This document shows positions 22,205-35,319 of a stretch of 64,000 nt of DNA, piece by piece. Each line of letters begins with the position of its first letter. Position 1 is the stretch's first letter. The stretch spans positions 4,591,570-4,655,569 of the forward strand of contig JABACO010000017.1 of the NCBI GenBank assembly GCA_013339895.1. Reading direction: 5' to 3'. The translations under genes and the position numbers were made by a program. A model generated the notes under the pieces. The model did not search any database. It was not told where the DNA came from and worked only from the letters and a program-made list of their open reading frames with translations. The DNA is from Ephydatia muelleri (Eukaryota > Porifera > Demospongiae > Spongillida > Spongillidae).

Positions 22205-24550
22205 TAAAAGCTTCTTACAAACATCAAAAGAAAATGATAAAGAAGGTTTAACGGTACTGATGGGCTATTCTGCTGCAGGGAAAATGGCACCTCCTATGAT
22301 AATATATGCATACAAGCAGCACATTCCCCATGACATAGCAGAGGCAGTTGAAGCTGTTGATCCTACTTGGGCAATTGGTAAGTCTGAGACAGGTTGGATG
22401 TACCTTCTATGACTATATGTCGCAAGTTTTTGAGCCATGGCTTGTACAGAGCAAAATCCCAAGGCCTGTCTTGGTATATGCCAATGGTCACAAGTCCCAC
22501 CTTTCCCTGGAAGTGGCTGAATTCTGTACATCAAAGGGTATTCTGCTTGTTGCTCTTTACCCTAATTCTACCCACTTGCTTCAACCACTTGATGTTTCAG
22601 TATTTAAGTCCCTTAAGAGCCTATGGGCCACTGCCAAAAACAAATGGAAGGAAACACACTTGAACGAAAACATCAGCAAAAAAAGTTTTCCTACACTCTT
22701 CAAGGGTGCTGTTGATCAGATAACCCTTAGTACTGTTGTGAATGGCTTTAGGAAGTCAGGCCTTTACCCGCTGGATCCAGGAAAGGTAGATTATAGTAAG
22801 TGTGTTAGGGATCACCTACAACAAGAGTGTGAAGAAGCAGAACTGTTGTCTCCAGTTAGTGATCCAGCTGTTTTTTGAATGAGGTGTGGCCTTCGCTTTC
22901 TTGAAGAGTGTATAGGGCATACAAAGTTACAGCTGTTTGAGTCAGCTTATGGTGGGGAATGGCAAGGAGACATAGAAGACACATCACTTTACTTGCTGTG
23001 GTCCTCTGCTAAAGAGATTGCAGAAGCATCAGTGGATGATGGTCCCTCAGGTGGAGGAGGTGATGGTCCCTCAGGTAGAGGAGATGGTGATCCCTCAGGT
23101 GGAGGAAATGATGTTGATGATGATTCCTCAGGTGGAGGAAATGATTTTGATGATGATCCCTCAGGTGGAGGACATCATGATCCCTCAGGTGGAGGAGATG
23201 ACGATCTCTCAGTTGGAGGAGATGATGATCCCTCAGGTAGAGGAGATGGTTTCCCTCAGGTGGAGGAAATGATGTTGATGATTATCCCTCAGGTGGAGGA
23301 CATGATGATCCCTCAGGTGGAGGAAATGATGCTGATGATGGCCCCTCAGGTGGAGGAGATGATGATCCCTCAGTTGGAGGAGATGATGGCCTCTCAGGTG
23401 GAGGAGATGATGATCCCTCAGATGGAGGAGATGATGGCCCCTCAGGTGGAGGAGATGGTGATCCCTTAGCTGGAGGAGATGATGGCCCCTCAGGTGGAGG
23501 AGATGATGATCCCTCAGTTAAAGGAGATGATGGCCTCTCAGGTGGAGGAGATGATGATCCTCAGTTAAAGGAGATGATGGCCTCTCAGGTGGAGGAGATG
23601 ATGATCCCTCAGATGGAGGAGATGATGGCCTCTCAGGTGGAGGAGATGATGATCCCTCAGATGGAGGAGATGATGGCCCCTCAGGTGGAGGAGATGGTGA
23701 TCCCTCAGTTGGAGGAGATGATGGCCTCTCAGGTGGAGGAGATGATGATCCCTCAGATGGAGGAGATGATGGCCCCTCAGGTGGAGGAGATGGTGATCCC
23801 TTAGCTGGAGGAGATGATGGCCCCTCAGGTGGAGGAGATGGTGATCCCTTAGCTGGAGGAGATGATGATCCCTCAGATGGTGAAAGGCGAGAAGAACTGC
23901 CAAGTGATGACCCAAATGATGTAAGATCAAATTGCCCATCAACATCAAGCTTGCATAACAGGCTGCCAACTTCAGTCACTCCAATTCTGACGAAGCATTT
24001 AGTAGACCGATTAATAACATTGTCTAAGCCTAGCAACCAAACTGGAAGGAAAAGAAAACGCTCTTTATCAGCTAGTGTGTACGCTTTAACCAGCAAGAAA
24101 TGGCGAGAATTGCATGAAGCAGAAGAGGCTGAAAAAAAGTTTAAAAAGCAATCTAAGAAAGGAGTTGAGAAAGGGAAAGGTAAGAAAGGAAATGAGAAAG
24201 GGAAAGGTAAGAAAGGAGATGAGAAAGGGAAAGGTAAGAAAGGAGATGAGAAAGGGAAAGGTAAGAAAGGAGATGAGAAAGGGAAAGGTAAGAAAAGAGC
24301 AGAGAAACAGGGAATGATAGATCAAACAGATGAAGATGATTCTGGTGGGGATTGGAAATGCATGGTGTGTGATTTCAGTTTCTTTCAACAACAAGAAGAT
24401 GGCGTTGAATGCAAATGGGTGCAGTGTCAGAAGTGTGACGAAACATTACATGTCACTTGCATCCCAGAAGTGCACAGAATATATTTCTCTTTTGATAGTG
24501 AAGATGAAGAGGAATACATTTGTCCAAACCGGCTGCACAAATCTTGCTGA
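22205..24550 (+). pseudogene. Pogo-like DDE transposase with C-terminal PHD finger, right arm
   Basis: Best-preserved copy of a pogo/Tigger-class (DDE_1) transposase. In order: SAAGKMAPPMIIYAYK, IGKSETGWMY, VYANGHKSHLSLEV (the usual DGH motif with Asp changed to Asn), YPNSTHLLQPLDVSVFKSLK (third acidic residue region intact), GFRKSGLYPLDPGK, an acidic DPSGGG repeat, a nuclear-localisation-like RKRKR, a KGKGKK basic repeat and a PHD-type finger ending YICPNRLHKSC before TGA 24,548-24,550. The N-terminal DNA-binding part and first catalytic Asp are missing, because the palindromic element at 21.4-22.1 kb sits there. Further lesions are a frameshift after GWMY (about 22,402) and a TGA at 22,876 where the left arm has CGA. 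Cannot encode an active enzyme. Confidence 0.85.
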
Positions 24551-25380
24551 AGACAGTGACAATTACATGTGACTCAGTTGAGTTCCACAGCCCTGAAGTG
24601 CAAGTTGCCAGACGTATAGGCTGCTTAATTAATAAGATGATTCCAATTCCTGCATGCAAGTATATAGCATGCCTCAATGCTGACTGATGATTCCTGGATC
24701 TGTAGTAATTTTACTCATTTTTTATAATAGTAAGAATGTTTAAATGACTCATTGCGAATGATTGTGCTATATGCGGTGACGAACACTGCCTAATCGCACT
24801 GCCGAAATAACCCTTAGCGCTGCCGACTACTGCCGTAGTGACTTTAATATTTTATTGCATTTTCAATAGACAAAAAAAAATCACCTAAAGTGATACTGTT
24901 GTTCTAAAGTGGTTTTAGGTTTCTAAAAGTGCAGGTAGTATTTCTTTTTAATTCCGAATATCCGTAGGGCTATTTATTGTACATCAAATTTTCGCGCGAC
25001 TGCCGAACACTACCGAATCTACCCTACCTTTTTCATATGGTCACATGACGCGTGGGCGTTAATTGCTTTATTTGCCTCCACGGAAATATATGGGCTAATT
25101 TTGGGGTTATGCTCGGTTTTTGGTACTTTTCGATATGCTCTCTAGAGGGAGAATTGAATAACATACCTAAACGGCCGACTAATGTAACATACCTTTTGCC
25201 TGACTTCTATTGTAGAGCCGAATGTAATTACGTCACGCGATAAAAGCAATCATATTCATACATAGCCCTGACCCATGTATCATTATGTACGTAGGCGTAC
25301 GTATAAACCATTTCTGCCGTAGCTATATCTCCGCGCTGCGTTTGCAAATGTTCGCGTAGAAAAGGAGGACATTCTATTTA
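24551..25380. other. Non-coding flank of the pogo-like element, right arm
   Basis: Mirror of 18,690-19,509. No gene is supported. It contains the CTGCCGA-type repeated words near 24,785-24,835. Confidence 0.4.
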
Positions 25381-25427
25381 TGTTCAGAGGTACCATAAGT
25401 ACACATACACCCGGCCCACCCACTTAC

Positions 25428-25502
25428 CCTGATGGCACTCACTGAAGTGCCATTTGGTGCTGATTCACTAACTTCAAAATAGTAGCTGCAGCAAGCACTG
25501 GA
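25428..25502 (-). pseudogene. Isolated cadherin-like exon fragment, copy B
   Basis: Mirror of 18,558-18,632, with CCTACAG acceptor and GTAAGT donor. It encodes SYYFEVSESAPNGTSVSAIR. The Y-x-F-E-V-S-E form is nearer the cadherin consensus than copy A, suggesting A has decayed. Confidence 0.35.
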
Positions 25503-25634
25503 CTGTAGGCATGTAAGACCAGTACTTTGACAGTGTAGTAAAAGAATTATTAAGGAGAAACAACAGTACATATCAGTATTTAAGACTGGCATTGGTGTAC
25601 GGAGAAAACTTAGTAAAGAGAAGGTGTAACAAGG

Positions 25635-25960
25635 GAGAATTGTAGGGGAGGGAGGAGAAGAGGGAGGAGGGAGGGGAGAGGAGGGGAGAGAGGGAGGAAG
25701 GGAGGGAGCATGAGGGGAGGGAGGGGAGGAGGGGAAAGAGGGAGGGAAGGGAAAGAGGGAGGAGGGGAGGGAGGGGAAAGAGGGAGGAAGGAGTGGAATG
25801 GGGACCTCCCAAGGAGAAGGAGGAAGAGGGAAGGGAGGGAGGAGGGGAGGGGTAGGAGAGGAGTGTGGGAGAAGAGAAGGAAGGAGGAGAGCGGTATGAG
25901 AGGAGGGAGGGTAGGATCGAGGGGAGGGAGAGAAGGAAGGACTTCTTCGTCCCCTTCCCT
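25635..25960. repeat. G/A-rich homopurine tract, copy B
   Basis: Reverse complement of the 18.1-18.4 kb tract, dominated by GGGAGG and GAGGAAGG words. Confidence 0.9.
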
Positions 25961-25972
25961 CCACCCCTTCCC

Positions 25973-26100
25973 TCCAACACTGCAGAAGGAGGGCTTCATC
26001 AGGTGAGGACTGGGGCTGAGGGTGTGGGTAAGGACTGGGGCTTAGGGTGAGGTATGGACTGGGGCTGAGGTGTGGGTAAGGACTGGGGCTGAGGATGAGG
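25973..26100 (+). pseudogene. Captured slice of the SREBP-like gene, copy B
   Basis: Encodes NTAEGGLHQ up to a GTGAGG donor at 26,003, then the GGGGCTGAGG-type intron minisatellite. Same slice as in copies A and C. Confidence 0.8.
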
Positions 26101-26344
26101 TTGGGACAGCGTAAATGAGATGCCTGATTTGTGTGGTCATAAAGTAAGCAAACAAGATTCTAGCAACTATGTGTATAAATATCCAATTGATATTGTAGGT
26201 CTTTTGTATTTAGATTCATCATTGCATGATTTCCACAATCCCTTGCTTGCTAACGTTTTACTGTCATCCTTACATATACACCTAATTGTGTTTACTCATC
26301 ATTTATTGCATCCAAAACAACTGTAATATATTTAAAAAATAATA

Positions 26345-28480
26345 ATTTAAAGTGCTCTCTGTCATTTGGTCCTTCCCTGAGGCGTGTGCAGCTGGCCCCA
26401 CAGGCCTGCACATCCAACACCTCCTTGATGTGGCTGAAGTTCCAGTTCCTACTTCCATTTGCTCCCTCCTTCAAGGTGTAATCAACATCCTGGCCTCAGG
26501 ACAAGCTCCAGCTGCAATTTCTCAGTACATGGTAGGGGGTAGCCTAGTTGCTTTAAGGAAAGGCGCACAGGACATTAGGCCCATAGCCGTGGGTGAATCA
26601 CTTCACCAACTCACAAGCAAATGTCTTTGTGGTTTAATTAAAGAAGATGCTTCTGCTTTCTTACAGCCTTTCCCGTTCGGCATTGCTCTCCCCCAAGGAT
26701 GTGAGAAGGTTATCCATTGGCCTGAGACGTTGTCTTGATGACCATTGGCAGGATCCTGGTTTTGTATGCATGAAGGTGGATATGAAGAATGCCTTCAACT
26801 TAGTGTCTCGCCAGTCCCTCCTTGATCAATGTGCTCTACATTTCCCCCTCCTCCTCCCATGGACTGAGTGATGCTACAGCCAACACCCTTTCCTGTGGGA
26901 ACTTTGACCTCAGAGGCTGGTGTGCAGCAAGGGGATCCTCTAGGCCCTCTTACCATCGCCAAGGACGATAGCTGCCAAGATCTACTTATTAATGCTTGGT
27001 GCCTGGATAATGGGGTGGTGGCTGGTCCACCTTCCTCTGTCCAGCATGTGGTACATCTTCAGGATTTAGGTCCCTCACTGGGGCTTCATTTAAATCCACC
27101 AAAATGTGAGCATTTCAGTCCAGGTGACCTGAGCCTATTTCCTGCAGAGATGAACAAATCTTTCACACCCAACCTTGCCATCCTTGGAGCACCTATAGGA
27201 GATGTGGCCTTTTGCTTATCCTTTATTGCCTCAAAAGTGCTGCTGCTTCCATATTGCTATCCTCACTGGAAAAGCTTGGCTCATATGATCCTCAGATTGC
27301 TCTCATTTTGCTACGCATTTACAAAATTAGTCCATATTGCACGTTCCACCCCTCCATCCCTGGCATTAGATGAGCTGCATGTGTTCGATCAGCAGGTCAG
27401 ACACACCTTCACAGAGTGCCAAGCTATTCACACTACTGACAGCTCTTGGAAGCAGGCCCAGTTGAGTTCAAGCAGAGGTGGCCTGGGGCTCTGCTCATTA
27501 GCGTACCACTCTACTGCAGCATTTATTGCATCCATCAGTACTGCAGGCCCCTCCTCCCCATCCCTCTGCCTTTATTGCATCCATCAGTACTGCAGGCCTT
27601 GCCTCACCTTCAGATAATTTCCTAGCTGAGGCGGTTAATTTGTACAACATGTCTGTACCCTGAGAGTGCAGTTAACATTAATAGTCTGGCCACTACTCCT
27701 TGTCGACAGCACACTCTGTCAGCCACATTAGAGTCTATTCAATTAAACTCCCTTCTCTCAGAGAGCTCTACTTCTGACAAGGCTCGTCTCCTGTCTGTGT
27801 CTTCTCCCCATGCTTCTGCATGGCTCTCTGGCACTGTCCATCTCCAGGCCTGGGTCTAAGCCTAGACCCCAATGAGCACCAAATGGCCATCAAGTGGTGG
27901 CTGGGGCTAGACACCTCACCAGGCTCACCTCCCTGTGCATCGTGCCCAGAACACCCTTTGGATCCCCTAGCGAGGTGGTGATGCTGTATCCAGGCACAAT
28001 AAGCTCAGGAATGTAGTGCTCCAAACCTGCCACAAGGCATTAGCTGGCAGTGGACTTGGACGTGAGCTCCTGCACACATGTCCTGCTGACATCTTAGCTT
28101 TGAATTGGCTCTTTGGCAAGACTGCTGCCTTTGATCTTTCTGTGACTTCTCCGCTAAACCCATCTCTTCTCTCTGAAGCGGGTCTCACAGCAGGGTCAGC
28201 AGCAGTTGCCGCTGAGCTAAGAAAGCACTCAGCTAATGATGCTAAGTCTTCTGAGCTGGGATGGACATGTATGCATTCCCCTTGTGGTGGAGTCATATGG
28301 AGCTTGGGGCAGGGAAGCTGTCCAAGCTTTCTAAAGTCTTGCTTCACACGTACACCTTGCTACAAGGACCAACACCGCCAAGTTCAAGGTGGACTCCAAC
28401 TTGTATGGCCGCCTGAACCTAACACTAGTGTGGGCCAATGCCCGGTTGCTCCTCTTAAGGGGTGGATAAATCATCCGGGA
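26345..28480 (+). pseudogene. LINE-type reverse transcriptase, copy B
   Basis: The most continuous finger region: a 128-codon frame (26,352-26,738) with SFPEACAAGPTGLHIQHL, GGSLVALRKGAQDIRPIAVG and SKCLCGLIKED. A frame change leads to VDMKNAFNLVSRQS. Another follows at the TGA 26,869, giving GVQQGDPLGPL and WCLDNGVVAG, in which the second catalytic Asp of motif C has become Asn. After a thumb-like region and a small duplicated TTTATTGCATCCATCAGTAC block (about 27,520-27,590) comes the C-terminal PADILALNWLFGKTAAFDLSV domain. Inactive by frameshifts and catalytic substitution. Confidence 0.8.
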
Positions 28481-30469
28481 AGGTGATACATGTAGTTCCT
28501 AAACATAACTTTGTAGCTGATGTGTTTTATTTATTCGTATATGATGTATAACATAATTTTATAATTGTTATTTCATAAGTGTTGTGTCAAATAATCACAA
28601 TGGTAACATACACATAATCTTCACAAGTCGTATGAGAGTTCTATGGAGTAGTGGTTTCAAATCTACCAGCCAAATTGTTCTCTGATGGCATTAAAAACAA
28701 CCGGCAGAACATGTGGAATAATATTCTTGATACCAGGATGGTCAGATGCGCAGTACACAGAGTATAAGCTGGGAATTACTGCTAATCCCAACGACCATCT
28801 AAATTGCCATCTCGTTGAGAACAACATGGGGTAAAAACATACAGCAACTCCACCCAGAGAAATGAAAACCCACTTCATATGAGAATTAAAATTCACATTT
28901 TCTGAAATAGAAAAGAAATATATGAATGAAGAGCAGATACACATATACTACAATACTAAAGAATAAAATGTCACTACTGTTGGTGATTTCAGGTTCATTG
29001 AGAAAAAGTATGTGCTTAATAGGTACCCATTGGGAAAAGCAGCAACTGTCTCCGTTGTTTCTGTCCTGAGAAGAAGTGGTATCTAAGTGCTCTGATGATT
29101 GTGTTTTGTACTTCTGTACTTGTTAATTTTACTTTTCAATAATTACTGTAACAGTTCTACAATATATTACCCCTGAAAACACGTTTTTTTACCCCTCAGT
29201 ACCACAATATCATGAGATGACATGCCTTTAGTGAGGAAGAAACAAGTGAATCAATATGTGTACCAAATGAATGATATGTCATCAGTATCACATTTGCAAT
29301 AGATAAGACAGGTATACATTCATGCAGAGTATTTAATAAACTATTCTGTATAAGTGATGCGTAATGTTTGATGTGCAGTGAATTTATCACCCCATGCTAC
29401 AGAAATAATGTTACCATGTGCATCAGATTCCATGTTAATAAATGGGAGTCAAATTGAGGGGTTCAATTAGACACAAATAGCTTACCGTTGTTGACAAGGG
29501 GGAGTGCTGGTGGTGGTGGACCTGTGAGAACAAAACTACCATGACAACAACACCCATTACAGAAAGTTTCTAATTGTAACTGTGGCATGAATCAATCTAA
29601 ATCAAGCAAACTAATGTTGTGCAGAACCTTTCTGCTTTGGCACAATTGTGCATGCTTACACAGATAAACAAAGGAGGTTTCATTTTGTGTTTGCAAAACG
29701 TTCACAGTGCAGTTATTAGGCCTGGCATCTGGAGAAGTCTTCCTGACATGTAGCTGAAATCTTGGTACTGGTAAGCCATTATCAAATTCAACCACTTCAT
29801 CTTTGTCCAGCTATGTAAACGAAGGATACCAGTAAGGGGCATTGTAAGCTACTAAGAAATGTAAAACTTACCTCGTGCACAATGCGTGTAACATTCCATC
29901 CATTTGTATTGTTGAATGTGGCTGGGCCCTATATGCTTCAGAAACAATCTAATACAAGTAAACAAAAACTGACAGTAATCACACAACAGCATCACTGTAG
30001 CCTACCTGAAGAGCAAGTGAGAGCTTCTTGATTACCACTATATGGACTTCATGGGAGCCATCGGGCTCAATGTTGGTATAGTAAATACAACGTAGATCCA
30101 TACAACATATCAGATACAATGGCAAAGAGGGAAAAGAACAAAGGAGGTTTCCTTTTGTGTTTGCAAACATTGCACAGTATAGTAGTTAGGCTTAGGCTCA
30201 GCAACTGAAGAAGTCTTTGTGACATCAAGCTGAAATCTTGGTAGTGGTAAGTAAGGAGTTGGTGAGGTAAAGCAGAGTGTGGTACAACATGAGAACACAT
30301 ACATGTAGTTAGTTATCCATGAGCTATGTATCCATGATATGCACAAAATAATCAATCATATTAACAAATAGCAATTTTCATTGCAAAAGCATTGACATTG
30401 CATACCTATGTGATGGCACAAGGCAGATGTCATTCATATTACATAAATTGCCTGCTTTATGACCCCACA

Positions 30470-30553
30470 TTGCCCTGTTATTACCCTCCAAGCTCATATT
30501 GCCCTGTTATTACCCTCCAAGCTCATATTGCCCTGTTATTACCCTCCAAGCTG
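30470..30553. repeat. 29-bp triplication private to copy B
   Basis: Three tandem copies of a unit containing TTGCCCTGTTATTACCCTCC. Copies A and C have a single copy. Confidence 0.9.
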
Positions 30554-30783
30554 ACAGCTAAGAAATTAAGGCTGAGAAAATGGTGATTGGGGTTTTACAT
30601 TGTGCTGTCAGACTGAACTAGAGGGACTTTCACTGCCAATAATTCATTTTGTCTTATACATGTAGAAATTATTATAAACTGAAGTACAGCAGTTATCCCT
30701 GCTATATGGAGGGAAGGTACATATATGTGGCAGATCTTAGCCACCATAATAATATGGTTCTACATCACATGCAATGCTATACA

Positions 30784-31437
30784 CCGGGTGTCCACAAATG
30801 AATGCAACACTTTTAAATCACTATAGCTCAGGATTAAAGTTTGATTTTTTGAGCATACATTACAGTACTTAGGCAAATACTAACAATTCAATATTATTCG
30901 AAGTGGTTAAGGTTAAGTAGTTATATAAAAACCTTTGATATTCGATTATCAAAATCATTAATAAGTAACGGAATATCTGAATGTGGTGGAACAGCACTGA
31001 TTTCAAGTTACTGAGTTTAGTAGTGAGTTTTATTAACGTTGAAACTGCCAAGGTATAATTAATTTTAACAATTAGTCATTTATTTGGTATTGAATTATGT
31101 AGTGGTGAGATATTAAAACTCAAAGTAATTTGTAGTGGTCTATTAGCATTTTCAAGTTTGTTTGAATATTAACTAGTAAAATGCCAATCTTCCATCAAAG
31201 TTTATCACACTTGCAATTAATAAAACGTTGTCGTACATTATTGTATCACATTAATTAATTGCAAGTTATTTGATTTTATCTTTTGAACTATTTTAAAATA
31301 TAGGTAATCGAATTTTAATAAAGCTGTTCGTATTTGCCTATCTTAGTCGCTGTTTATTCATAAAATCATTTAGAGTGATAATCACATCAAGGAATTACAT
31401 TCATTTAAAAGTGTTGCATTCATTTGTGGACACCCCG
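30784..31437. mobile_element. Tc1/mariner-type MITE, copy B
   Basis: Same element as 6,918-7,556, inverted. The left flanking TA has become CA and there are small internal indels. Confidence 0.85.
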
Positions 31438-33401
31438 TATTAACAAAGGGGCCAGAACCATACTAACATCACTGGTTATCTTAGTACACATTCACATGCT
31501 CCAAGTCTCAAATACCCATGTTTCCAGTCCCCAGTCCTCACCATCCCCACATTACCATGACTAGATGCTTCCTGGTAATCTAGGCTGCGTACAGTGGTCC
31601 CTTCTCCTCTTGGCTTGAAATAAAATAAAAGGAACTTGCTTGCACAATAGTGAGATAAAATGTAAACAACTCTTACTGTTTTTTTCACTTCTTCATCACT
31701 CTTCAGTAAGTTAGTGAGACCTTCCACACTACCATCTCCATCAAATGATATGCCTTGTTGCCTTAGCTCTTGCTTTTGCTGACATCGTTTGCCTGCTGTG
31801 GATGCTGTATATTTGTTATTATTATTTTGGGAGGTGGGCAGAATGAAACACATTAAGTCTCATTGGATTTGACCCCATAACAATATTTCATCGTATAATT
31901 AGAAATGTATGTTTGTTGTGTTTTTTGAAGTATATTTCTGTATTTAAAAAGTATACTAACCCAGTTATTAAAAAAAAGCAATGAAACAAAAAAAAAAACA
32001 TTCTCTACAAGAAAGTTGGTGGTATATAGGAGATAGTTGTGTAAAAAAGCAAAGTGCTAAATATAGGACTGGTATTTGTTTGTAAGTAGACATCAGATTC
32101 ACTTAAAATGGTCATATTAATCTATATATTGTAATCCATGGACACTTCCAATAATAATACTTCCTGATGGGCCCCATCCAATGCCTTTAATATAATAAAC
32201 ATTAATATACTCCTTAGGCTTACCATTCACTTTGGAAGCAGCACCAGCAGATGGAGTGGTCACTTTAGAAGCATCACCAGCAGATGGAGTGGTCACATTG
32301 GAAGCAGCACCAGTAGATGGAGTGGTCACATAACCTTCGTTGACACGCGACATGGCTTGCTGGACACTGTCAGAGAAAATGTTGAATTTAAGTATGTTCT
32401 AAATAAGCATGCTTCAGAGAGTAACAGTGCTTAAAAAAAAAAAAAATGGTTGTCAATAACTCGCCAAATGAATGAACTCAGAAAACATAATAGAATTAGT
32501 ATGTATTCTACATCATGTGACTTACATAAACAACATCATGACACATAACTTGTTTACATTTTCTGCTATGTGGTAAATAATATGTATCCCTTGTTACCCA
32601 AACAAAAAACTTGACAAATGCACTGATGCAGATAAACACAAGCAGATTTTCAATCATTTGCTTCCAGAACACACTAACTGATGAGCCATCTATAGGGGCA
32701 TGTGATTTATCTGGCCCTGGTAATCCTCTGAGTGCACCCAATTACCTTGACAACAAGCTATAGATACTGTATATATTTCTTCCAGTGAACCCAAGCCAGA
32801 TCAGTCCTTCAACAGGCCTGCATACAACTCTGCACAGAACTATTCAAGCCAGAGCTCAGATGTCTGAATGACTTCCAGCTGGTTGTTAAATTCTAGCCTG
32901 ACACAAAATCAGTGTTCTGTAAGCTGAGAGGGTGCATGGCTTCTTTTGCCCGCATTCTGGAAGATCAGATTCAAGCATGTGATTGGCGGCATAGTATGGA
33001 ATCCCATTCTGAAGTCCTGCACTCCCAATCAGGCCAAGGCACAAGCTAAGTGGTGGCCATGGTTACAATGCTGGGAGCACAAAGTCAGAAGAATTTTGAG
33101 TGGGCACAAGGCAGATGCAGTGAAGATGATGCCACCCTCGGACAATGGTCTCCAGTCTACACCCCTTCCTGGGGTCAATCGTAACTCCTTCCCAACCTAG
33201 GTACTGTACTGTGGAGCAAGGATCAGTGGCACAGAGGTGACCAAAGTGCTTGGCACTTGAAGAGCCAACCTTATGGGACTACTTGGAGTTGGCATGTGGA
33301 GCCGCTGCATGCAGTGCTACTGCAGCTCCCCTAGAGGTCTCAAACCCCGGATAGCCTCCTACCTTAGCAGGCACACAGACACTAGAGAAGGTTGAAAAAC
33401 T

Positions 33402-34041
33402 GGGGGGGGGGGGGGGGGGGGGGGGGGGCTTAAACCTTAAACTGGGTCAGATACAAGGCTTTCGGGAGAGAGTGCAGGACCTCGTGTTTAACTATCGGCG
33501 TATCTAACTACAGCGAGCATGTATTATGTAACTGTACGCGTACGATCGTCAGTCACAGTATAAAACTTCAAGATGCTTGTGTATAAAATTGCTAGAGGTT
33601 ATCTGGACTGAGCATCGGGACACCCATGCCACCTCCACCAACTATTGTTGTAACTTGCATTGTACGCGTATAAACAATATGGCTAATATTGGCTACTAGT
33701 TGCGTAGCATTCTGAGTTTTTCCAACGCAAAAAAAGCGCTAGCTCCCCATACCCCTTAGCTGTGCGCGGAGGGGTGCCCCCCTCCCGCACCCTCCCCTGG
33801 TCAAGTGCCGGCCTGCAATTTGCCACGCCCGTGATTGGCCGCACCAACTTCGGACTGAGTGCGCCGGACTGAGTGAAAAAGGTGTGAAATTCAAAAAAGT
33901 AAGCCCGTCCGTCACTGTCGGCGCATTGTTGACAGGAGTCTAAAGAGTCCACTTTTGTCTTAAACGGCCTAGCCAAACGCCCAAAAAAAGAAACGAACAC
34001 AGACACACTATCCGCGCATACACGGGGGGGGGGGGGGGGGG
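33402..34041. repeat. Poly-G tracts flanking the CpG-richer stretch, copy B
   Basis: G27 at 33,402-33,428 and G18 at 34,024-34,041, with the CCAAT/CpG-rich segment between them. Confidence 0.9.
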
Positions 34042-34108
34042 CGACTTCTGCCGACTAACATGGGTACAAGTTCCGTAATTCTTTAGTTTACTGATCTTTT
34101 ACCCATAT

Positions 34109-34573
34109 TCATTCGAGTTGCATGCGACAAGTCGGCAGGAAGTCGCCTCGTGTATGCCATTTTATACACACAAGCCTCAAACAAAGCCGCTCTCTCCACA
34201 ATGATTCAGGTCCATGCAGCCCCGTCAGTCGTCGACTCGAGGACTGGACAGCCTTGAAGTGATACTCCTCGTGCGTAGCCCTAATCAGCAGAGTGGATTC
34301 CTCTCCTTTCGTGACAAACTTCTCAGCCCCGTCACCTGTTTTCCAGCCGAAGGCCGCAATAAGAGCGCACCTATCGTTACAGGTCTTTAATCTATGGCCA
34401 AACATGGTCCAACCTTCGCCTTTTGCGGGTATCATCCTAATATATAATGTACCAAGATTTGTGATAGTGCGTTGGGTAAACACGTATTGGGCGTAGTCTG
34501 AAACCGCGAAGCTGGGGGCCCGGCGTGTGAAGCGCCACGCTCTCTGTGGGAAATCCTGTAATTCATATGCCAC
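34109..34573 (-). other. 154-codon open frame of unknown nature, copy B
   Basis: Counterpart of 3,191-3,583. A small insertion removes the stop used in A and C, so the frame runs on through the inverted-repeat region. Still without an in-frame initial ATG. No family recognised. Confidence 0.25.
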
Positions 34574-35319
34574 CCCGACTTCGTCACGTCAGGGAAGTCT
34601 AACGTAACAGCTCCCTTATAAATGTACAGCAAGTACTAGGCCCCTAGTACAGAAATAACATGTACCTTATAATTCCAAGGGCGTACGCAGCCTTTAAGAA
34701 AGGAGGTCGGCACCGGCAGCTGTGGTCACCAATCGACAGACAGGTATATAATAACACACATCCACACAGAAATATATAGCCCAAAATGACGTCACAAACA
34801 CCAACTGTAGCCACGTGTATGAAAAAAAAAGGTGTATAATATAATTATTTCATACAAAATAGCATGGAATTTACATAGCACACCAACAAAATCAAAGTCT
34901 CAGCAGCAACCACCCCACACCCACACACCTCAACCCCCATTTAACGGTATCAGGGGGAGGGATCGCTGATTTTGTTTGTGTTGCTAATATATTAATCTAT
35001 GGTGGAGGATAAAGCCCAAAAGATATAACTGCAGACAGGATTGCACTCCAAATTCCTTATCAACACCACCCTGGACACAATTGGCACCCACCCACCACCA
35101 TCCTTTTGATCAGTATAAACACCACAAACATGGGCCCAACAGCATTCCTTTTGAGTGGAAGGCCCACACAGTAGTTGACTGCATGGTAATATTAAAAAAA
35201 ATTATATACTGCATGTACATTTACGTATTAGTACTCAGAGATATGTCATCCAAAACCACCACAGGCTGTCCAGCCTACAATAGTCCAGCTCAGATTTACG
35301 TGGAATAGCCCCTGCCATG

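Larger units (their letters stand above)
28663..32353 (-). pseudogene. ZU5-gene copy B, mosaic and lacking the ZU5 domain
   Basis: Exon 1 (32,224-32,353) has only 3 repeats. Exons 2 (31,677-31,804) and 3 (31,556-31,613) are intact. Most of exon 4 is gone: about 130 bp copied from exon 6 (LPLPRFQLDVTK ... ETSFVLF, about 30,135-30,250) replaces the ZU5-coding part, and only the end of exon 4 remains (to 30,006). Exon 5 (29,872-29,948) is 77 nt instead of 129 and shifts frame. Exon 6 (29,660-29,810) and the intron before exon 8 match the degenerate paralogue at 58-60 kb, while exon 8 (28,663-28,901) matches A/C. Its tail reads 25 codons further, to HVLPVVFNAIREQFGW, because it lacks the extra T found in A and C. 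Confidence 0.85.

Noticed and set aside
22061-24550. The pogo-like transposase as mover of the long-TIR family
   Set aside because: Pogo enzymes duplicate TA, whereas the long-TIR element shows a 4-bp ATTT duplication. The palindromic member merely sits inside the pogo gene.
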